A DNA stretch of 64,000 bases, from NCBI RefSeq assembly GCF_040869045.1, contig NC_090321.1, forward strand, positions 142,219,689 through 142,283,688, written 5' to 3'. The position numbers were made by a program, and so were the translations under genes. Numbering within the stretch: position 1 is the first letter of the stretch; each line of letters begins with the position of its first letter. Source of the DNA: Eurosta solidaginis. Lineage: Eukaryota > Arthropoda > Insecta > Diptera > Tephritidae. Shown piece after piece: positions 22,985 through 34,600 of this stretch. Under the pieces are notes generated by a model that did not search any database, was not told the DNA's origin, and saw only the letters and a list, made by a program, of their open reading frames with translations.

Positions 22985-24190
22985 TAAAGTCGACACAAAA
23001 CGAAAACGGTCGACTCATAAAGTATAAAATTTGTACAAAAAGTATTATAACTTATAAATTATAAGATTAACATTAAATAATAGTAAACTTGTGCATTTAA
23101 CAATTCAAGATGATTTAGAGAGGATATCAAACTATAAAATATCAGGTCAAATTAGAAAGTATTAGGCTATTAATTGCAGGAAGTAAACATTCGATACTTA
23201 TACATTTATACAGGTCATTGTAGTCGCTCACCAAATCCGCAGAAGGTCACTTTTTGCGAAGTTTAGGCGACATAGCGGTAAAAGAAAAGGCACGTATTGT
23301 CTCGACGTCGTAGAGGGGACAACGAAATTAAGCCGAGTTAGCAATTCAGAAGAGTCAATCTTGCCGATGACCAACTTATGGATGAACAAAACCCCAAGTA
23401 GTATTCTACGGTTTTCTAGAGTAGGCAGATTGATGAGAGGAAGCCTACTTCTGTAAGGTGGAACATGAATGGAAGAATCCCAATTAAGACCGCGAAGTGC
23501 AAATATTAAAAATTTTTTCTGCACAGACTCAATCCGCGTTATATGATTTTTGTGTCCAAGACACCAGACACACGAGCAATATTCAAGTACTAGGCAGACC
23601 AAGGAAGTGTATAGGATCTTCGTTGTTTTATTTACAATCGATGAAATGTGCGTATTAAAATATAATTTTGGGTCGAAAAGTATACCTAAATCATTAACGG
23701 CAGATAATCACTCCAGAGGCGTAGCATTTAGAGTATATAGTGTCAAAATGGTTTTATTCGGTGAAAAGTCATAAGCTTATATTGAGCAGTAGGATCGCTG
23801 TGTACCAGCTCTGAAATGAATAAAAATCAACTTGAAGGTTCCGACTGAACAAGTACGAGGGCAAGTATGTATGGCAGAGTTTTACATCATCCGCATACAT
23901 AAGGGCCCGTGAATGTTTTAGTGATAAATCATTTTTGAAAAGGGTAAAAAGCAATGGGCCCAGTTGGCTACCCTGAGGTACGCCAGAGGTTACATTAATT
24001 ATCTTCGATGCATTATTTCTATACAAAACGTTTTGAGTCCTTTTTGTGAGGTAGCTTGCGAGCCATAATAATAATTGCTTCGGAAAACTTACTAGGTTAA
24101 GCTTGTGAGTCAGAAGCTTTTGGTTGACAAAGTCGAAAACTTTACTAAAATCGGTGTATATCACATCTGTTTGTTTTTTAGACAGGAAGC
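22985..24190 (-). mobile_element. Jockey-like LINE fragment, copy 3
   Basis: Minus frames give RT 'IYTDFSKVFDFVNQKLL', 'SGVPQGSQLGPLLFTLF' and 'ALMYADDVKLCHTYLPSY' (palm motifs, YADD intact), then 'LENRRILLGVLFIHKLVIGK' near the C-terminus. The frames differ, so it is not functional. The 3' end carries GTCGAC motifs and a TAAATAAA-type tail. The 5' end breaks at about 24190. Confidence 0.85.
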
Positions 24191-24198
24191 CGTTCCTT

Positions 24199-24487
24199 AC
24201 TATGGAAGTTAGGTTAGGTTAGGTTAGGTTGAACTGGCCGGTCCATGAGGACCGCACATAGACTGATTGAGTCCGTAGTGTTACCAGAAGTTTGTTTTAA
24301 CGACCAAACTGAAAAACCCTATCAAAACCAGGACTTATGTTATAAAATAACTCCGTCCTCTTGGCAAATACTAGAAGCTTCCTAGGACTTAAGCCACTTG
24401 CTGCTTCTAGATCTGACAGCTATAACACTCCTAATAGCTGGAGTCTTAGCCTGGCAAGTTCAGGGCACGAGCACAGAACGTGCTCGA
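24199..24487 (-). mobile_element. LINE 3' end with (AACCT)n tail
   Basis: On the minus strand a conserved non-coding block ends in repeated AACCT (plus strand GGTTAGGTTAGGTTAGGTTG). I recall this block, including GAACTGGCCGGTCCATGAGG, as an abundant tephritid LINE terminus. It directly abuts and truncates the BEL/Pao remnant. Confidence 0.65.
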
Positions 24488-24489
24488 AT

Positions 24490-25746
24490 AAATTTGCCTA
24501 TAATGATTTCGGCTGAAACTCTTCAGGGCCCTTCATAAGGTTCGAATTCAACGAAGTATTATCAACGGTACTGGCAGCATCGAAAACAAGCCTAGGCTTA
24601 TTGCCTTTATTTATATTGTATACTGCAAAGTGTGGCAAGTACCATACGCGTTCGTCTGACAAATTCGCTTCATAACTATTAAGTTTCCTTGCATAATATT
24701 TCTCTTCGTATTCTTCTATTTTCCTTTTGTGCCATTTTCCATATTCGTTATCAATGAGCAGTTTACGCTCTACCGTTTGAAGTCGTCTTAGAGTAGCATT
24801 ATAACTATCCGGGAAAGTAACCGCAGCTTTCTTCCACAATAAGCCTGTCTCATATCAATCATTAACAAATCTGGTTGTATTACTTGAAATGTGTTCAGCT
24901 CTAATATCGTCAGCTGACTTTATGAGGGGCAAATCAGCCTCACACTTCTCCAAAGCAAAATAATCAGCGACTTGTTTTTGAAGCTCATACATAGCAGTAT
25001 CTACATGTACGTGACAAATGGTTGCCGAATCAGAACTATTCTCATCAGACCCAAACAAAACCCAACCTAACTACGTCTCGTGAACAGTGAAACGTTCATT
25101 AAGATTTACGACTTGCAAAGGTCGTATCAAATTAGTATGCGGAACTCCTATCAAAATTTTCGGTGTCGCATTAGTATAGCTCTGTATTGGTATTTTGTTT
25201 AACTGCGCATTCTGCTTCTTAAACATATCCGCTTGCAACGTCGCGGGGGCAACAACAACTTATCATTATCTCTGTAAGTACTGGCAATTTCTAAATTTAC
25301 AAGTCTAGAAATTTCATTAGTCGATTTGTTGTCGAACCATTTCAAACGTAACAATTCTTTTTTACCTGTAACCCCAATTTCATTTGCTACTTCTTCTTTC
25401 AACAACGTAACTTTTGCGCCTTCATCAATAAATGCTATTACTTCTACACAACCCTTTTTTACCATGTAATTAAACTGGAAGTAATTTTAACAAAGTTTTA
25501 TATTGTATGTTTCCATATCCGCTATTCGAACTTATTGAAGATTCTCGAAATGATTGACAGGAGCTGATTATAACTGTTTCGGTTATCGCAGAGCTGCCAG
25601 TAGCGACAGTCTGATTTGTCTGGTTGTGCAGTAATTTGTTGTAATACTTCTGACAAGACGAAATGTTGCACAACCGAAAACGCGAACAGTTATACATACT
25701 GTGACGAATATTAGCAACACTAAGGGATGCTATCATCTCTAAGCCG
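24490..25746 (-). pseudogene. BEL/Pao protease and RT N-terminus (downstream half of split element)
   Basis: From right to left: second zinc knuckle 'FRLCNISSCQKYYNKLLHNQ' (near 25640), protease 'AFIDEGAKVTLLKEEVANEI' (near 25400), 'ILIGVPHTNLIRPLQVV' and 'LGWVLFGS', then the RT entry 'VWYLPHFAVYNINKGNKPRL' and 'VFDAASTVDNTSLNS'. Several stops interrupt. RT palm, RNase H, integrase and LTR are gone, cut by the LINE terminus at 24487. Its upstream half is at 31277-32095. Confidence 0.85.
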
Positions 25747-25750
25747 ATAC

Positions 25751-26416
25751 TGAGCAGTGACTTGTATGCACATACCCAAATTAATCATTATGTCTACACC
25801 AGGGCTATTCAAAACTGAAAGTGCAACTGTATTAGTGAGAGCGCAATCGTCGCGATGATCGTGCCGGTGAATTGATTTTTCATTTAGTCGCTTACTAGCT
25901 AGCAACGAGCATATATATCGCGCATAATTTTTCATATATATTTTAATACCGATCAGCCAATACCCATCACCGATGTTGCTACGCCAAGTGCAAAGCGACG
26001 ACTAACTCAATTAACGACGATAGAGCGAATCATATGCGTGTGAATTGAGAGGGAACAATTGTGCTATGAAATGAATAGCCCTGGTCTACACATATGTCCA
26101 TACAAGCAGCGGAGAGCAACGCACAAACACATGCATATATCTGAGATACTCCCAAAAGTAGGCAATTATTTGTGCAGGTATCACTCACATATACACGCGC
26201 ATATGAGAAGCTAAACACGTGCGAAGAGTGTAAAAGAGCGCAATCTGAACAATCATAGTCAGTTTGATTTAAACACGCTATCTGTCGAGTAGTAGAAGTG
26301 TTATTAATAAAGGCCATTTTGCATTATTGAATAGTGAAGTTATTTATTCAACAGTTTAGTGATTCGAACGTTAGTAGAAGGTTGCAAATAAGCGGAAATT
26401 CCCTAAATTCGTTACA
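25751..26416 (+). mobile_element. 5' LTR of the gypsy element, interrupted by a MITE
   Basis: It begins TGAGCAGTGACTTG and ends AAATTCGTTACA. It aligns with the 3' LTR from ATGTCCATACAAGCAGCG onward. It contains the MITE at 25800-26083 and lacks about 75 bp present in the 3' LTR (around 31005-31085). TATA-like GTATAAAAGAGCG is clear in the 3' copy. A primer-binding candidate TTGGTATCAGAAG follows at 26418. Confidence 0.85.
25800..26083. mobile_element. 284-bp hAT-like MITE with 8-bp duplication
   Basis: Terminal inverted repeats are CAGGGCTATTCA and TGAATAGCCCTG. The 8-bp sequence GTCTACAC flanks it at 25792-25799 and 26084-26091. CAG...CTG ends plus an 8-bp duplication are the hAT signature. 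It sits inside the 5' LTR, so it is younger than that element's insertion. Confidence 0.92.
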
Positions 26417-26475
26417 ATTGGTATCAGAAGAAGAAATGTTGAATAAATTCCGATGATTTCGAATACAACAAGGAC

Positions 26476-27849
26476 ATGGCAAAGTGGAGTGAACTAAAGA
26501 TCCAGCAACTGAAGAAGGAGTTGGAGAGCCGTGGATTGAATACAACCAACAATAAACTCGAACTTCAGGCACGAGTCCGAGAGGCAATGGAATTGGAAGG
26601 AATTAATGTGGACGAGTATGTCTTTTATCCTAATGTGGAAGAATCAACAACAAAAATTGAAGAGAAAAGCGAAACATCGCAGACAGTTACCAGCACAGAC
26701 TTGAACATGATATTGCCTGTAATAACTGCTCAAACATCGACAGTGGCATCTCAGCTGGAATCGCAGGAGACACGTTTAACATCCAATATGGAAGCACAGG
26801 AGGACGCATTTCAGAAATGTCATCACAAATATCCACAAATATGGCATCCGAACTGGAATCACAGGAGACACGTATCTCAGAAAAGTCGTCAGAAATAACA
26901 TCTAAAATTGAAGCACAAGAGGCACGTATATCAGAAATGTCGGCACAAATTTCAGCACAGGTATCATCGAAGATCTCTGCACAACTGGAAGCGCGTATGG
27001 AAGAGAAACTAACGCAGTTTCAGGAAGGGTTCAGTGGTCGACAAGACAAAATGGAGGCCGAGATAGATGCTTTAAAAGATCGTATTCAGGATTTACAATT
27101 GAACCGTCAAATAACTTCAACGTCTACTCTGGAGGTAAAATCCCCAACGTTTGATGGTTCTGTTCCTTTCCAGGTATTTAAGCTCCAATTTGAGAAGACG
27201 TGAGCAGCTAACAACTGGAATGCCGGAGATAAAGTTGCTGCACTGTTCGTGGATTTAAAAGGACCAGCTGCTGAAATCTTACAGACCATCCGAGAGTACG
27301 AAGAGTGCTGTAGAACGACGGTACGGAAGCGAACACAGGAAAGAGATCTACCAAATAGAATTGCAAAGCCGCTCCTAAAAAGCTAACGAGACTTTGCAGG
27401 AGTTTGCGTCGGATGTCGAAAGACTGGCCCATCTAGCAAATGTGGACGCACTCGTGGAATACACCGAGAGGGTAAAAATCCAGAGCTTCATAAATGGCAT
27501 ACGAGATGTGGGAACGAAACGAGCTACATATGCGAATCCTAAACTAATATTTGCTGAAACGGTATCGCATGCACTGACTCAGGAAACAGCCTCACTTTTG
27601 AGTAAACCAGCGTACAAAGCTCATCGCGTGGAAGTAGAAAGGCCAGACTGGGTAGACACAATTTTGGCAGCACTGAAGGGGTCACAACAGAAAAAATCTG
27701 GAGTTATGAAATGTTTCAAGTGCAGCAACCCAGGCCACATTGCACGTCATTACAGTACCGGTCTCAATAGTTCCAACAGTGTGGGTGGACGTAAACGCAG
27801 AGTTGAAGGAGATGAGCAAATCTCCAAGTCCACTCAATCGATAAACTAA
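26476..27849 (+). pseudogene. Gypsy gag with SAP-like N-terminus, coiled coil and zinc knuckle
   Basis: The N-terminus 'WSELKIQQLKKELESRGLNT' matches a SAP DNA-binding motif. A repeated 'SELESQETRISE' / 'IEAQEARISEMS' stretch predicts a coiled coil. The capsid core follows ('SPTFDGSVPFQVFKLQFEKT', 'ETLQEFASDVERLAHLANVD'), then the knuckle 'CFKCSNPGHIARHYS', in which the final Cys of CX2CX4HX4C is Tyr. Frame breaks occur near 26815, 27203 and 27390. Confidence 0.85.
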
Positions 27850-27956
27850 AGCGATTCAGCCGCAAGGGGCGACATCTGTCTCCTTCAATTGAATGCCCCA
27901 TAATCTCTACCTCGCAAATTGGAAGAAGCTCAAACAATCTTACTATCGGAGGACAT

Positions 27957-28245
27957 GTGGATGGAAAGGAACGTTTACTGACTGTAGATACGGGTGCATC
28001 TCATTCCATAATTCGAGCGGATTTAGTCAACAAGAAAATAAAACCATTGCATGGAGCAAGTTTGCGTACAGCCACTGGAGAAAACACCACGGTTCTGGGA
28101 GAAGTATCATGTGAAGTCACAATTGGGAACGTCACAGTAGTACAAATTTTATAGTGGCAGAGATTGTTGATGAAATCATAATTGGAGTGGACTTCTTAAT
28201 CGACCAAGGCATCAAGATCGACATGCAAAGCAAGACGATGTGATA
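27957..28245 (+). pseudogene. Gypsy aspartic protease
   Basis: The active-site motif 'LLTVDTGASHSIIRADLV' is intact, followed by 'VLGEVSCEVTIGNV' and, after a frame change near 28150, 'EIVDEIIIGVDFLIDQ', the usual C-terminal ILG-type motif. Confidence 0.85.
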
Positions 28246-28501
28246 TAAGAACATGGATGTGCCACTTGATTTCGGCTACGAGAGGGACTACACCAGTAAG
28301 CGAGTGCTGGTGGAAGAGCCAGCAAATACCACCAAAATCAGAAGCAGTCTTCTGGGCAAAGGTTGATGGAGATTGTTGGAAAAACAAATTGTGGGTTGTC
28401 GAGGCAGCAAACAAATCAACACTGAACACAGTTGTAGGAAAAACCATGGCTATGACAAAGCAGGATGGACGTATTCCGGTAAGAGTACTCAATGAGCTAT
28501 A

Positions 28502-29545
28502 TTGGAGGCTGAAGTAGTTATTAACTGTGAACAGCTCCAGGACCACGTTTCAACTAGCAAGACTGATCTTTCAAATGACATCACGGCATGGACGGAGGGG
28601 CTAGATCAAGATTATCAGAGTAAGGCAAAGCAACTGCTCCTGAAGTACGCATACATATTTGACCAGGATGGTTCCAAACCAGGCCGCACCAATGTTGTGA
28701 AACATCAAATTGACACTGGAGAGGCTAGGCCGATACGTCAAGCTCCTCGTAGTGTTCCACTGGCGAAGAGGGAAGTTGTGAGTCAAATCGTACAAGAAAT
28801 GAACGACGGCGGCGTCATCGAGCCATTAGCTAGTCCATGGAGCTCACCGGTCGTAATTGGGGAGAAGAAGGAAGGGAAAATGAGGTTTTGCGTGGACTAC
28901 CGCATGTTGAGCGGCGTCACGAAAAAGGATAGCTACCCATTGCCAAGAATTGACGATACTCTGGACTCGCTATCTGGTACGAAATGGTTTTCCACACTGG
29001 ACTTGAAAAGCGGCTACTGGCAAGTTGAGGTGAAGGAGGAAGATAAAGAGAAAACAGCCTTCAGTGTCGGTGATGGTGTTTGGCAATTTACAGTGATGCC
29101 TCTTGGACTTTGTAATGTACCACCTACTTTTGAGAGACTCACGGACCAGGTACTGAAAGGACTACATTGGAAAACATGCTTGGTGTACCTGGACGCCATC
29201 ATCGTATTGGGCAAGAACTTTGATGACCATCTTAAGAACTTGGAGGAAGTTTTCCAGAGAATAGCTGGCGCTGGTCTGAAACTAAGTCTAACAAAGTGTT
29301 CGCTGTTTAAAAAGGAAGTAAATTATTTGGGTCACAAGGTAACGACAGAAGGCATCTGTACAGCGAATGAAAAGATAGAGGCAGTAAAGGATTGGCCAAG
29401 ATCACAGAACTTGCATGAATTAAGAAGTTTCCTTGGGCTGTGCACATATTACCGCCGATTTGTACCAAACTTTTCCAGCGTAGCCCATAGCCACCATGAG
29501 CTTACAAAAAAGATAAAGCTTTTGAATGGAAGAAGGAGCAAGGAG
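28502..29545 (+). pseudogene. Gypsy reverse transcriptase with altered YLDD box
   Basis: A long frame (353 codons) covers the whole RT: 'GGVIEPLASPWSSPVVI', 'MRFCVDYRMLSGVTKKDSYP', 'FSTLDLKSGYWQVEV', 'FTVMPLGLCNVPPTFERL' and 'LVYLDAIIVLGKNF'. The catalytic YLDD is YLDA (GAC GCC), removing one metal-binding aspartate. The thumb is 'LGHKVTTEGICTANEKIEAV'. The frame shifts near 29545 into RNase H. Confidence 0.92.
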
Positions 29546-30250
29546 TGGCTTTCCAAACATTGAAGGAGCGTTTGTGCACTACCCCAATGTTGGCATATCC
29601 GATTCCAGGAGTAACATTTATTCTAGATACAGATGCGAGTGGATATGCTATAGAAGGCATTTTATCGCAACTGGTCGATGGACACGAGAAGGTAGTTGCA
29701 TATTACAGCCGTTCGATTGGAAAGCCAGAGAGGAACTATTGCGTTAAACATTTTCACAAATACCTGTGCGGCCACCGATTCTGCATCAGGACCGATCACG
29801 CAGCGTTGAATGGCTTCTGTAGTTCCGTAATCCGTAAGGACAATTGGCACGGTGGATCGAGAGACTACAAAGCTATGACTTTTCCATTGAGAATCGAAAA
29901 GGTAGTACCCATGGAAATTGTGATGCAATGTCACGAAGACCATGTAGTTTGGAATGCAAGCTCTGTTCAAAGGCCGAGGCTAAAGAAGACATTATAGATG
30001 TCCGGCTAATGACTATAACATGTACGGATGAATGGGACAAGGAACAACTAAGGAAGTGTCAGCTAGAAGATACTGATCTGTCACATGTTATGCAAGGGTT
30101 CGAACGAAACGAAAGACCAAACAGAGAGGAGATGTCAGCAGAGAGTCCCATTGCGAAGTCATATTGGGCACAGTGGAACAGTTTAGAATTGAATCCGGTT
30201 GCTTGCATCGAGTATGGGAGGGTGAGGATTGTCAATGCAAGAAGAAACTG
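29545..30250 (+). pseudogene. Gypsy RNase H and tether
   Basis: 'FILDTDASGYAIEGILSQLV', 'VVAYYSRSIGKPERNYCV' and 'FCIRTDHAALNGF' mark RNase H. The usual Glu motif (TRRELLA-like) is damaged ('ERNYCVKHFHKYL'). The frame shifts near 29845, then 'ARWIERLQSYDFSIENRKGS' ends the domain. Confidence 0.82.
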
Positions 30251-30875
30251 ATAGTTGTTCACAGAAAGAGGATTCCCGACGTGCTCAGTGAGCTGCATAA
30301 TGGTCCAAGCGGAGGTCATCTTGGAATCACGAAGACGCTCAAGAAGATTAAACAGAGATTCTATTGGGTTGGTTGCCGTCAGTCGGTCACTGAGTGGATT
30401 GCCAACTGCGAGGTTTACAGCAGAGCCATAGGGCCCAAAGCACGAAGTCATGGCCAGATGAAGCAATATATTTCAGGGCAATGATCTTCGACTGCCAGCT
30501 GATTTGAAGTTTGGGATAGATGCCGATGCGGAGAGAAATGTCAAGAAATCCACTGGTGTCTTGGAAGAAGAGCTGAGAGAGATACACGATCTTGTAAGGC
30601 AACCAGCAAAGATTATGAGTGACAAGATGAAAGCCAGATACGATAAAGCAATTAATTCGGGAGGTTTTCAGGAAGGAGATTTTGCGCTGTTATGCAACCC
30701 ACAACGAAGAAAAGGTTCGTCCCCCAAATTTCAGTGTAATTGGAAAGACCCATACAAAGTTGTAAAACGGATCAACGATGTAGGGTACCGCATACAAACC
30801 ATTGGTAAACCACGAACCAAAATGAAAGTGGTTTATTTGGAGAGGCTGGCAGCGTTTAGATCGAGAGATTTGTAA
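30251..30875 (+). pseudogene. Gypsy integrase missing its DDE core
   Basis: The HHCC domain is present ('LHNGPSGGHLGITKTLKKIK', 'FYWVGCRQSVTEWIANCEVY'), with Tyr for the last Cys. The sequence then jumps at about 30478-30490 directly to the C-terminal domain ('LRLPADLKFGIDADAE', 'GDFALLCNPQRRKGSSPKFQ', 'PYKVVKRINDVGYRIQT'). The whole catalytic core (roughly 150-200 codons) is absent. The stop lies in the first bases of the 3' LTR. Confidence 0.88.
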
Positions 30876-31276
30876 GTATGTCCATACAAGCAGCGAAGAG
30901 CAACGCCAAACACATGCATATATCTGAGATACTCCCAAAAGTAGGCAATTATTTGTGCAATTATCACTCACATATACACGCGCATATGAGAAGCTATACA
31001 CGTGTATCTGTAGTTATAATTTCATAGCTGGTAACTAAGTAAATGCTAGAACCGCCTAGAGGTATGGAACGAGGAAATCGAAGAGTATAAAAGAGCGCAA
31101 TCTGAGCAATCATAGTCAGTTTGATTTAAGCACGCTATCTGTCGAGTAGTAGAAGTGTTATTAATAAAGGCCATTTTACATTATTGAATAGTGGAGTTAT
31201 TTATTCAACAGTTTAGTGATTCGAACGTTAGAGGTAGAAGGTTGCAAATAAGCGGAATTTTCCTAAATTCGTTACA
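30871..31276 (+). mobile_element. 3' LTR of the gypsy element (406 bp)
   Basis: It starts TGTAAGTATGTCC and ends TTCGTTACA. TATA-like AGTATAAAAGAGCG lies near 31083 and an AATAAA-type signal near 31160. Compared with the 5' LTR it lacks the extreme 5' segment but keeps about 75 bp around 31005-31085. Confidence 0.88.
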
Positions 31277-32095
31277 ATACTATGGCCCGGATACAGGCAG
31301 TCAAAACAAACCTTGTTTGTTTTTACAATTTCCCATCGTTTCTCGCATTTGATGTAGCTTACGGTTGTCTTTACGAAACAGGCACTTAAAATTATCTTCG
31401 GATATGGCAAGTACGGTATTTGCTGACTTATTCCATTTTCTTGTCAGCTGTTCTGGGCTGTCAGATTATTTATTTACTTCAATAGCCATTAGAATATACA
31501 AAGAAACTTGCAGTAATCATGAACTCAAATTTTAGGGTACGGTGTATTTATTGCATGTTTTTGACGCGCCTACTTCTCGCGTTTATATAATGGCAACTTT
31601 CCCACCAATTCATCGAGTATACTTGGGTTTGTAAGGTGCGGAACAGCTCCAAGGTTTTCGAAAAATGCAACCAAATTGTTTACCATGGAACTGAACTTGG
31701 CGATTTGGTTGATTCTTCCAGCGGTGATGGGTGGAAATAATCTTGCTTTAGTGAGCTGAATGCGTATGAGTACTTCTGGTCGTTCAAAATGGAACTCCAA
31801 CGATGACATGACTGCATCCACGCTTGATGGATGGATTAACAATGATTCAAATTTGTTGCGGGCAGCTCTTTTCAGTGCTTTTTGTAGCCGAAGTAAATTT
31901 TCCACGTCCGTATATGAATATAAATGCGTAGTCTCTTTATAAGCTACAGCAAACATCAGGCAAACCTGAAAACTGCGGCAAATCCTGAATTTTTCGTATG
32001 AAAGGCTGGCTATATGGTTGAATACACGTTTGGGCGTTGTTGTTTAGTATTGGCGACGAAATCGGGACATGATATAAATTGGCACCAGTAGAGTT
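31277..32095 (-). pseudogene. BEL/Pao gag (upstream half of split element)
   Basis: The minus frame gives 'PFIRKIQDLPQFSGLPD', 'AVAYKETTHLYSYTDVENLL', 'RLQKALKRAARNKFESLLIH', 'QLTKARLFPPITAGRINQI' and 'NPSILDELVGKLPLYKRE', a BEL-type gag (DUF1759-like). The first zinc knuckle 'VCFDCLYPGHSI' is cut by the gypsy insertion. A few codons are missing after 'SGLPD'. Confidence 0.88.
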
Positions 32096-32099
32096 GACA

Positions 32100-32229
32100 T
32101 TAGGGTGTTCGATTATTCAACTTCTCAAAAACCGGTTTTCCGATTATTCGAAAAATGTTAATTAGAAAAAAACCGGTTTTAAGTTCTCAAACCCGGGGAA
32201 ACCCGGATAAACCGTTTTTTTGTTACTTT
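32100..32229. repeat. AACCGGTTTT-rich degenerate repeat
   Basis: AAAACCGG / CCGGTTTT motifs recur about five times with AAACCCGG variants, bridging the BEL remnant and the LOA LINE. Confidence 0.5.
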
Positions 32230-32629
32230 TCCAAAACCCTCTCGTGCTGGTCGCCTTGTGGCTGGCGAGGGGGCTTAAACGACTGCCTGAGGAATCTCTA
32301 TATTAGAGAACCTCAGACGGTGGTGAACTAAGAGGAATGCCTCTCGTGGCTTGCAACCGTGGGATTGTAAACAGATCTCAACAGGTCAGTTTACGTCTCC
32401 TGTGACTGTAACGATGGGAGGAGGATTGCCGCACCAGCACCGCCCCAATCCAAGGTGTTGAGGTACCCGTGCCGATGGATGAATGGTCAGCGGGTGGGTT
32501 AATACAATTGCTGATCCCGAACGGTCCCCTCCGACGCCCGAGCAAGGTCGGTTGTATAAGTGCCTTCTCAACGCATACCGGCTCTGTGGACGAGTGACCA
32601 ACCTTTTCCGTCTTACTCGTGGGACCAAC

Positions 32630-33887
32630 ATGAACCAAAACACAAATCACCAAACAAACAAAAAAACAAAAACTCGGACGAAACGACACTGGACGCAAAC
32701 GACTCTACAATGGACATTACACTGACGAAGACGGAGATGGCGACGACGATAAGGACAACGACTACGGACATTATTTCGCACAGGGCCCCGTTGCCACATG
32801 CGCCTCCAGTCAGAAGACGATTACCAGCGCTGGCGGTAGTACCATCCACAGTACACCAGAGGCTCAATCAGTAGCAACAACAACAGTAAAAAAGGTCCAG
32901 ATGGGTACCAACCACAGTACCCAGGGACCAACTTCCAACCCTAAAGAGGCTGGTGGTACCAACCACAGTACACAGGCCTCCAAAGGAAAGAAGAGGGAAA
33001 AAGTCAAGGAAATATTAGGCTTAATAGGTACCAGCGAGCGCTGAATACTCTACGGAGAATACAAAGTGGCGAGATCGCAAGCGGTTCTGTTGACGTCGTA
33101 TCTCTCACATCGGTTCTGGAGGAGTACGAACGCTTCCAAATGGAGCATCCGACTCCTCAACAACCTAGACAACCAAGCTCGGCTGGGGACGTTTCTCAAA
33201 AGAGAAACAGATCCGGCCATGAAAATAGCAGTGAGGCTGTTTCGAAAAAGTCCACCTCCAAGTGGCCATAGTGGATGCTGACAGTCGATCGCCAGCAACA
33301 ATTCAGCAGAACTGGGTGGAGATCGAGGTCGGGCTGTCGAAACTTGCCATGCGGCACGTGCGCGACAGCCCGACTGGACCTCTCCCAGTCTTTGACTCGT
33401 CCGAGACCCTGAGAGGATACAGGATACTCAGGTGTGTGGACCAGGTCTCGTTGGAATTTCTGAAAAGGTGTGTAGCACAAATTAGCGGAGAGGTAAACAG
33501 CCTCCAGCTAAGGCTAATACCTGCCTCAGAGGTTCCGAAGAGACCTCGTGCACGCATTTGGCTTCCCCCCTGGAGGACTCGGGAGAGGAGTTGCTGGATT
33601 GTATCAAGCTTTATAACAGCAACATTCCGGCCATTGCAGAATGGCAGCTAATAAAAGAAGAAACGCCGTCGAAACCCAGCAAACCAATCCTGGTGGCCAT
33701 TTGCGAGGAGTCCCTAGAGGCTCTGGCCAAGGCGGACTACAAAATTGCCTTTGCTTTTCGTATGGCCAAGGTAAAGGTATTCCGCGGCGACACAATCCCT
33801 GCTGAAGACGACCCTGATGAAATTGAAGGGGCAGGTAATCTGCTGCAGGGTGTCAATATCAGGGACGGGGACACAACAGAAGTATAA
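32630..33887 (+). pseudogene. LOA LINE ORF1 (DUF4780-like), frameshifted
   Basis: Recognisable blocks are 'RYQRALNTLRRIQSGEIASG', 'WVEIEVGLSKLAMRHVRD', 'SLEFLKRCVAQISGEVNSLQ' and 'ILVAICEESLEALAKADYKI'. This is the order of LOA ORF1 proteins, which bind the element RNA. Frame changes occur near 33265 and 33560. The stop TAA overlaps the start of ORF2. Confidence 0.78.
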
Positions 33888-33891
33888 GTGT

Positions 33892-34600
33892 ATGCAGATT
33901 AATCTGCAGCACTCTAAAAGTGCTACAGATAATATTAAAATCCTTCTCGGTGAGGAGGACATCCACATCACCTTAATTCAAGAGCCCTGGGTCCACAATC
34001 AGGAAATCAGGGGGCTAAACATCAGCACACACAATCTGTTCTTCAAAACGGATGCAGGTAAGCCAAGAGCAGGCATTTTAATCAAAAAAGGTATAAATGC
34101 TTCCTTATGTTCAAATTACAGCACAGCAGACTTAAGAGTGGTAAAGCTAGAGGGCGTGTCCAACCAGGCCATCTACGTGGTCTCGGCCTACATGGCCCAT
34201 GAGAGGATGGCTCCACCTCCAGAGCTGGCACACTTTATAATAGCGGCGGGTGCAGCATAATTATAGGTTGCGACGCCAATGCAAGAAACACGTTATGGGG
34301 CAGCTCCTCAACCAACGAGAGAGGTGAGTCCCTTCTACACTTTATTCTTAATTCTAACCTCAGTATTTGCAACAGCGGCTACAAGCCCACTTTTATATTC
34401 CCTGGTTCAGACAGGTTTCAGGGCTGGGAGGAAGTCCTAGATCTAACTTTGACAACCGACGAAGACCCGGCGCTAGTGGAAAACTGGAGAGTGTCAGACA
34501 AAGCCTCTCTCTCGAACCACCGCTGGATCTTCTTCGACATCAAATTTGGATCTGGCCAGACTCACCGCTACAGAAACTCAAGAAGAACAAGGTGGGATAA
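33892..34600 (+). pseudogene. LOA LINE endonuclease domain
   Basis: It begins 'MQINLQHSKSATDNIKILLG', then 'ITLIQEPWVHNQEIRGL' (catalytic QEPW) and 'DLRVVKLEGVSNQAIYVVSA'. A stop at about 34258 precedes the GCDANA motif read in the next frame ('IGCDANARNTLWGSS'), then 'LSNHRWIFFDI', which is the SDH-type histidine block with Asn for Asp. Confidence 0.8.

Larger units (their letters stand above)
25751..31276 (+). mobile_element. Ty3/gypsy element inserted in BEL/Pao, with 4-bp target duplication
   Basis: A full-length layout LTR, gag, pol, LTR is flanked by ATAC (25747-25750 and 31277-31280). Removing it rejoins the BEL gag reading frame across the zinc knuckle ('VCFDCLYPGHSI' to 'SRFRLCNISSC'). 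The element is dead: gag has frameshifts, the RT catalytic motif is changed and the integrase core is deleted. Clade assignment is left open. Confidence 0.92.

Noticed and set aside
24205..24232. GGTTAGGTTAGG array resembling a telomere repeat
   Set aside because: Only about five units, unit length 5 with LINE sequence attached, and Diptera lack TTAGG telomeres; it is the LINE tail.
25751..31276. Active retrotransposon
   Set aside because: RT active-site change, missing integrase core, altered zinc knuckles and several frameshifts.
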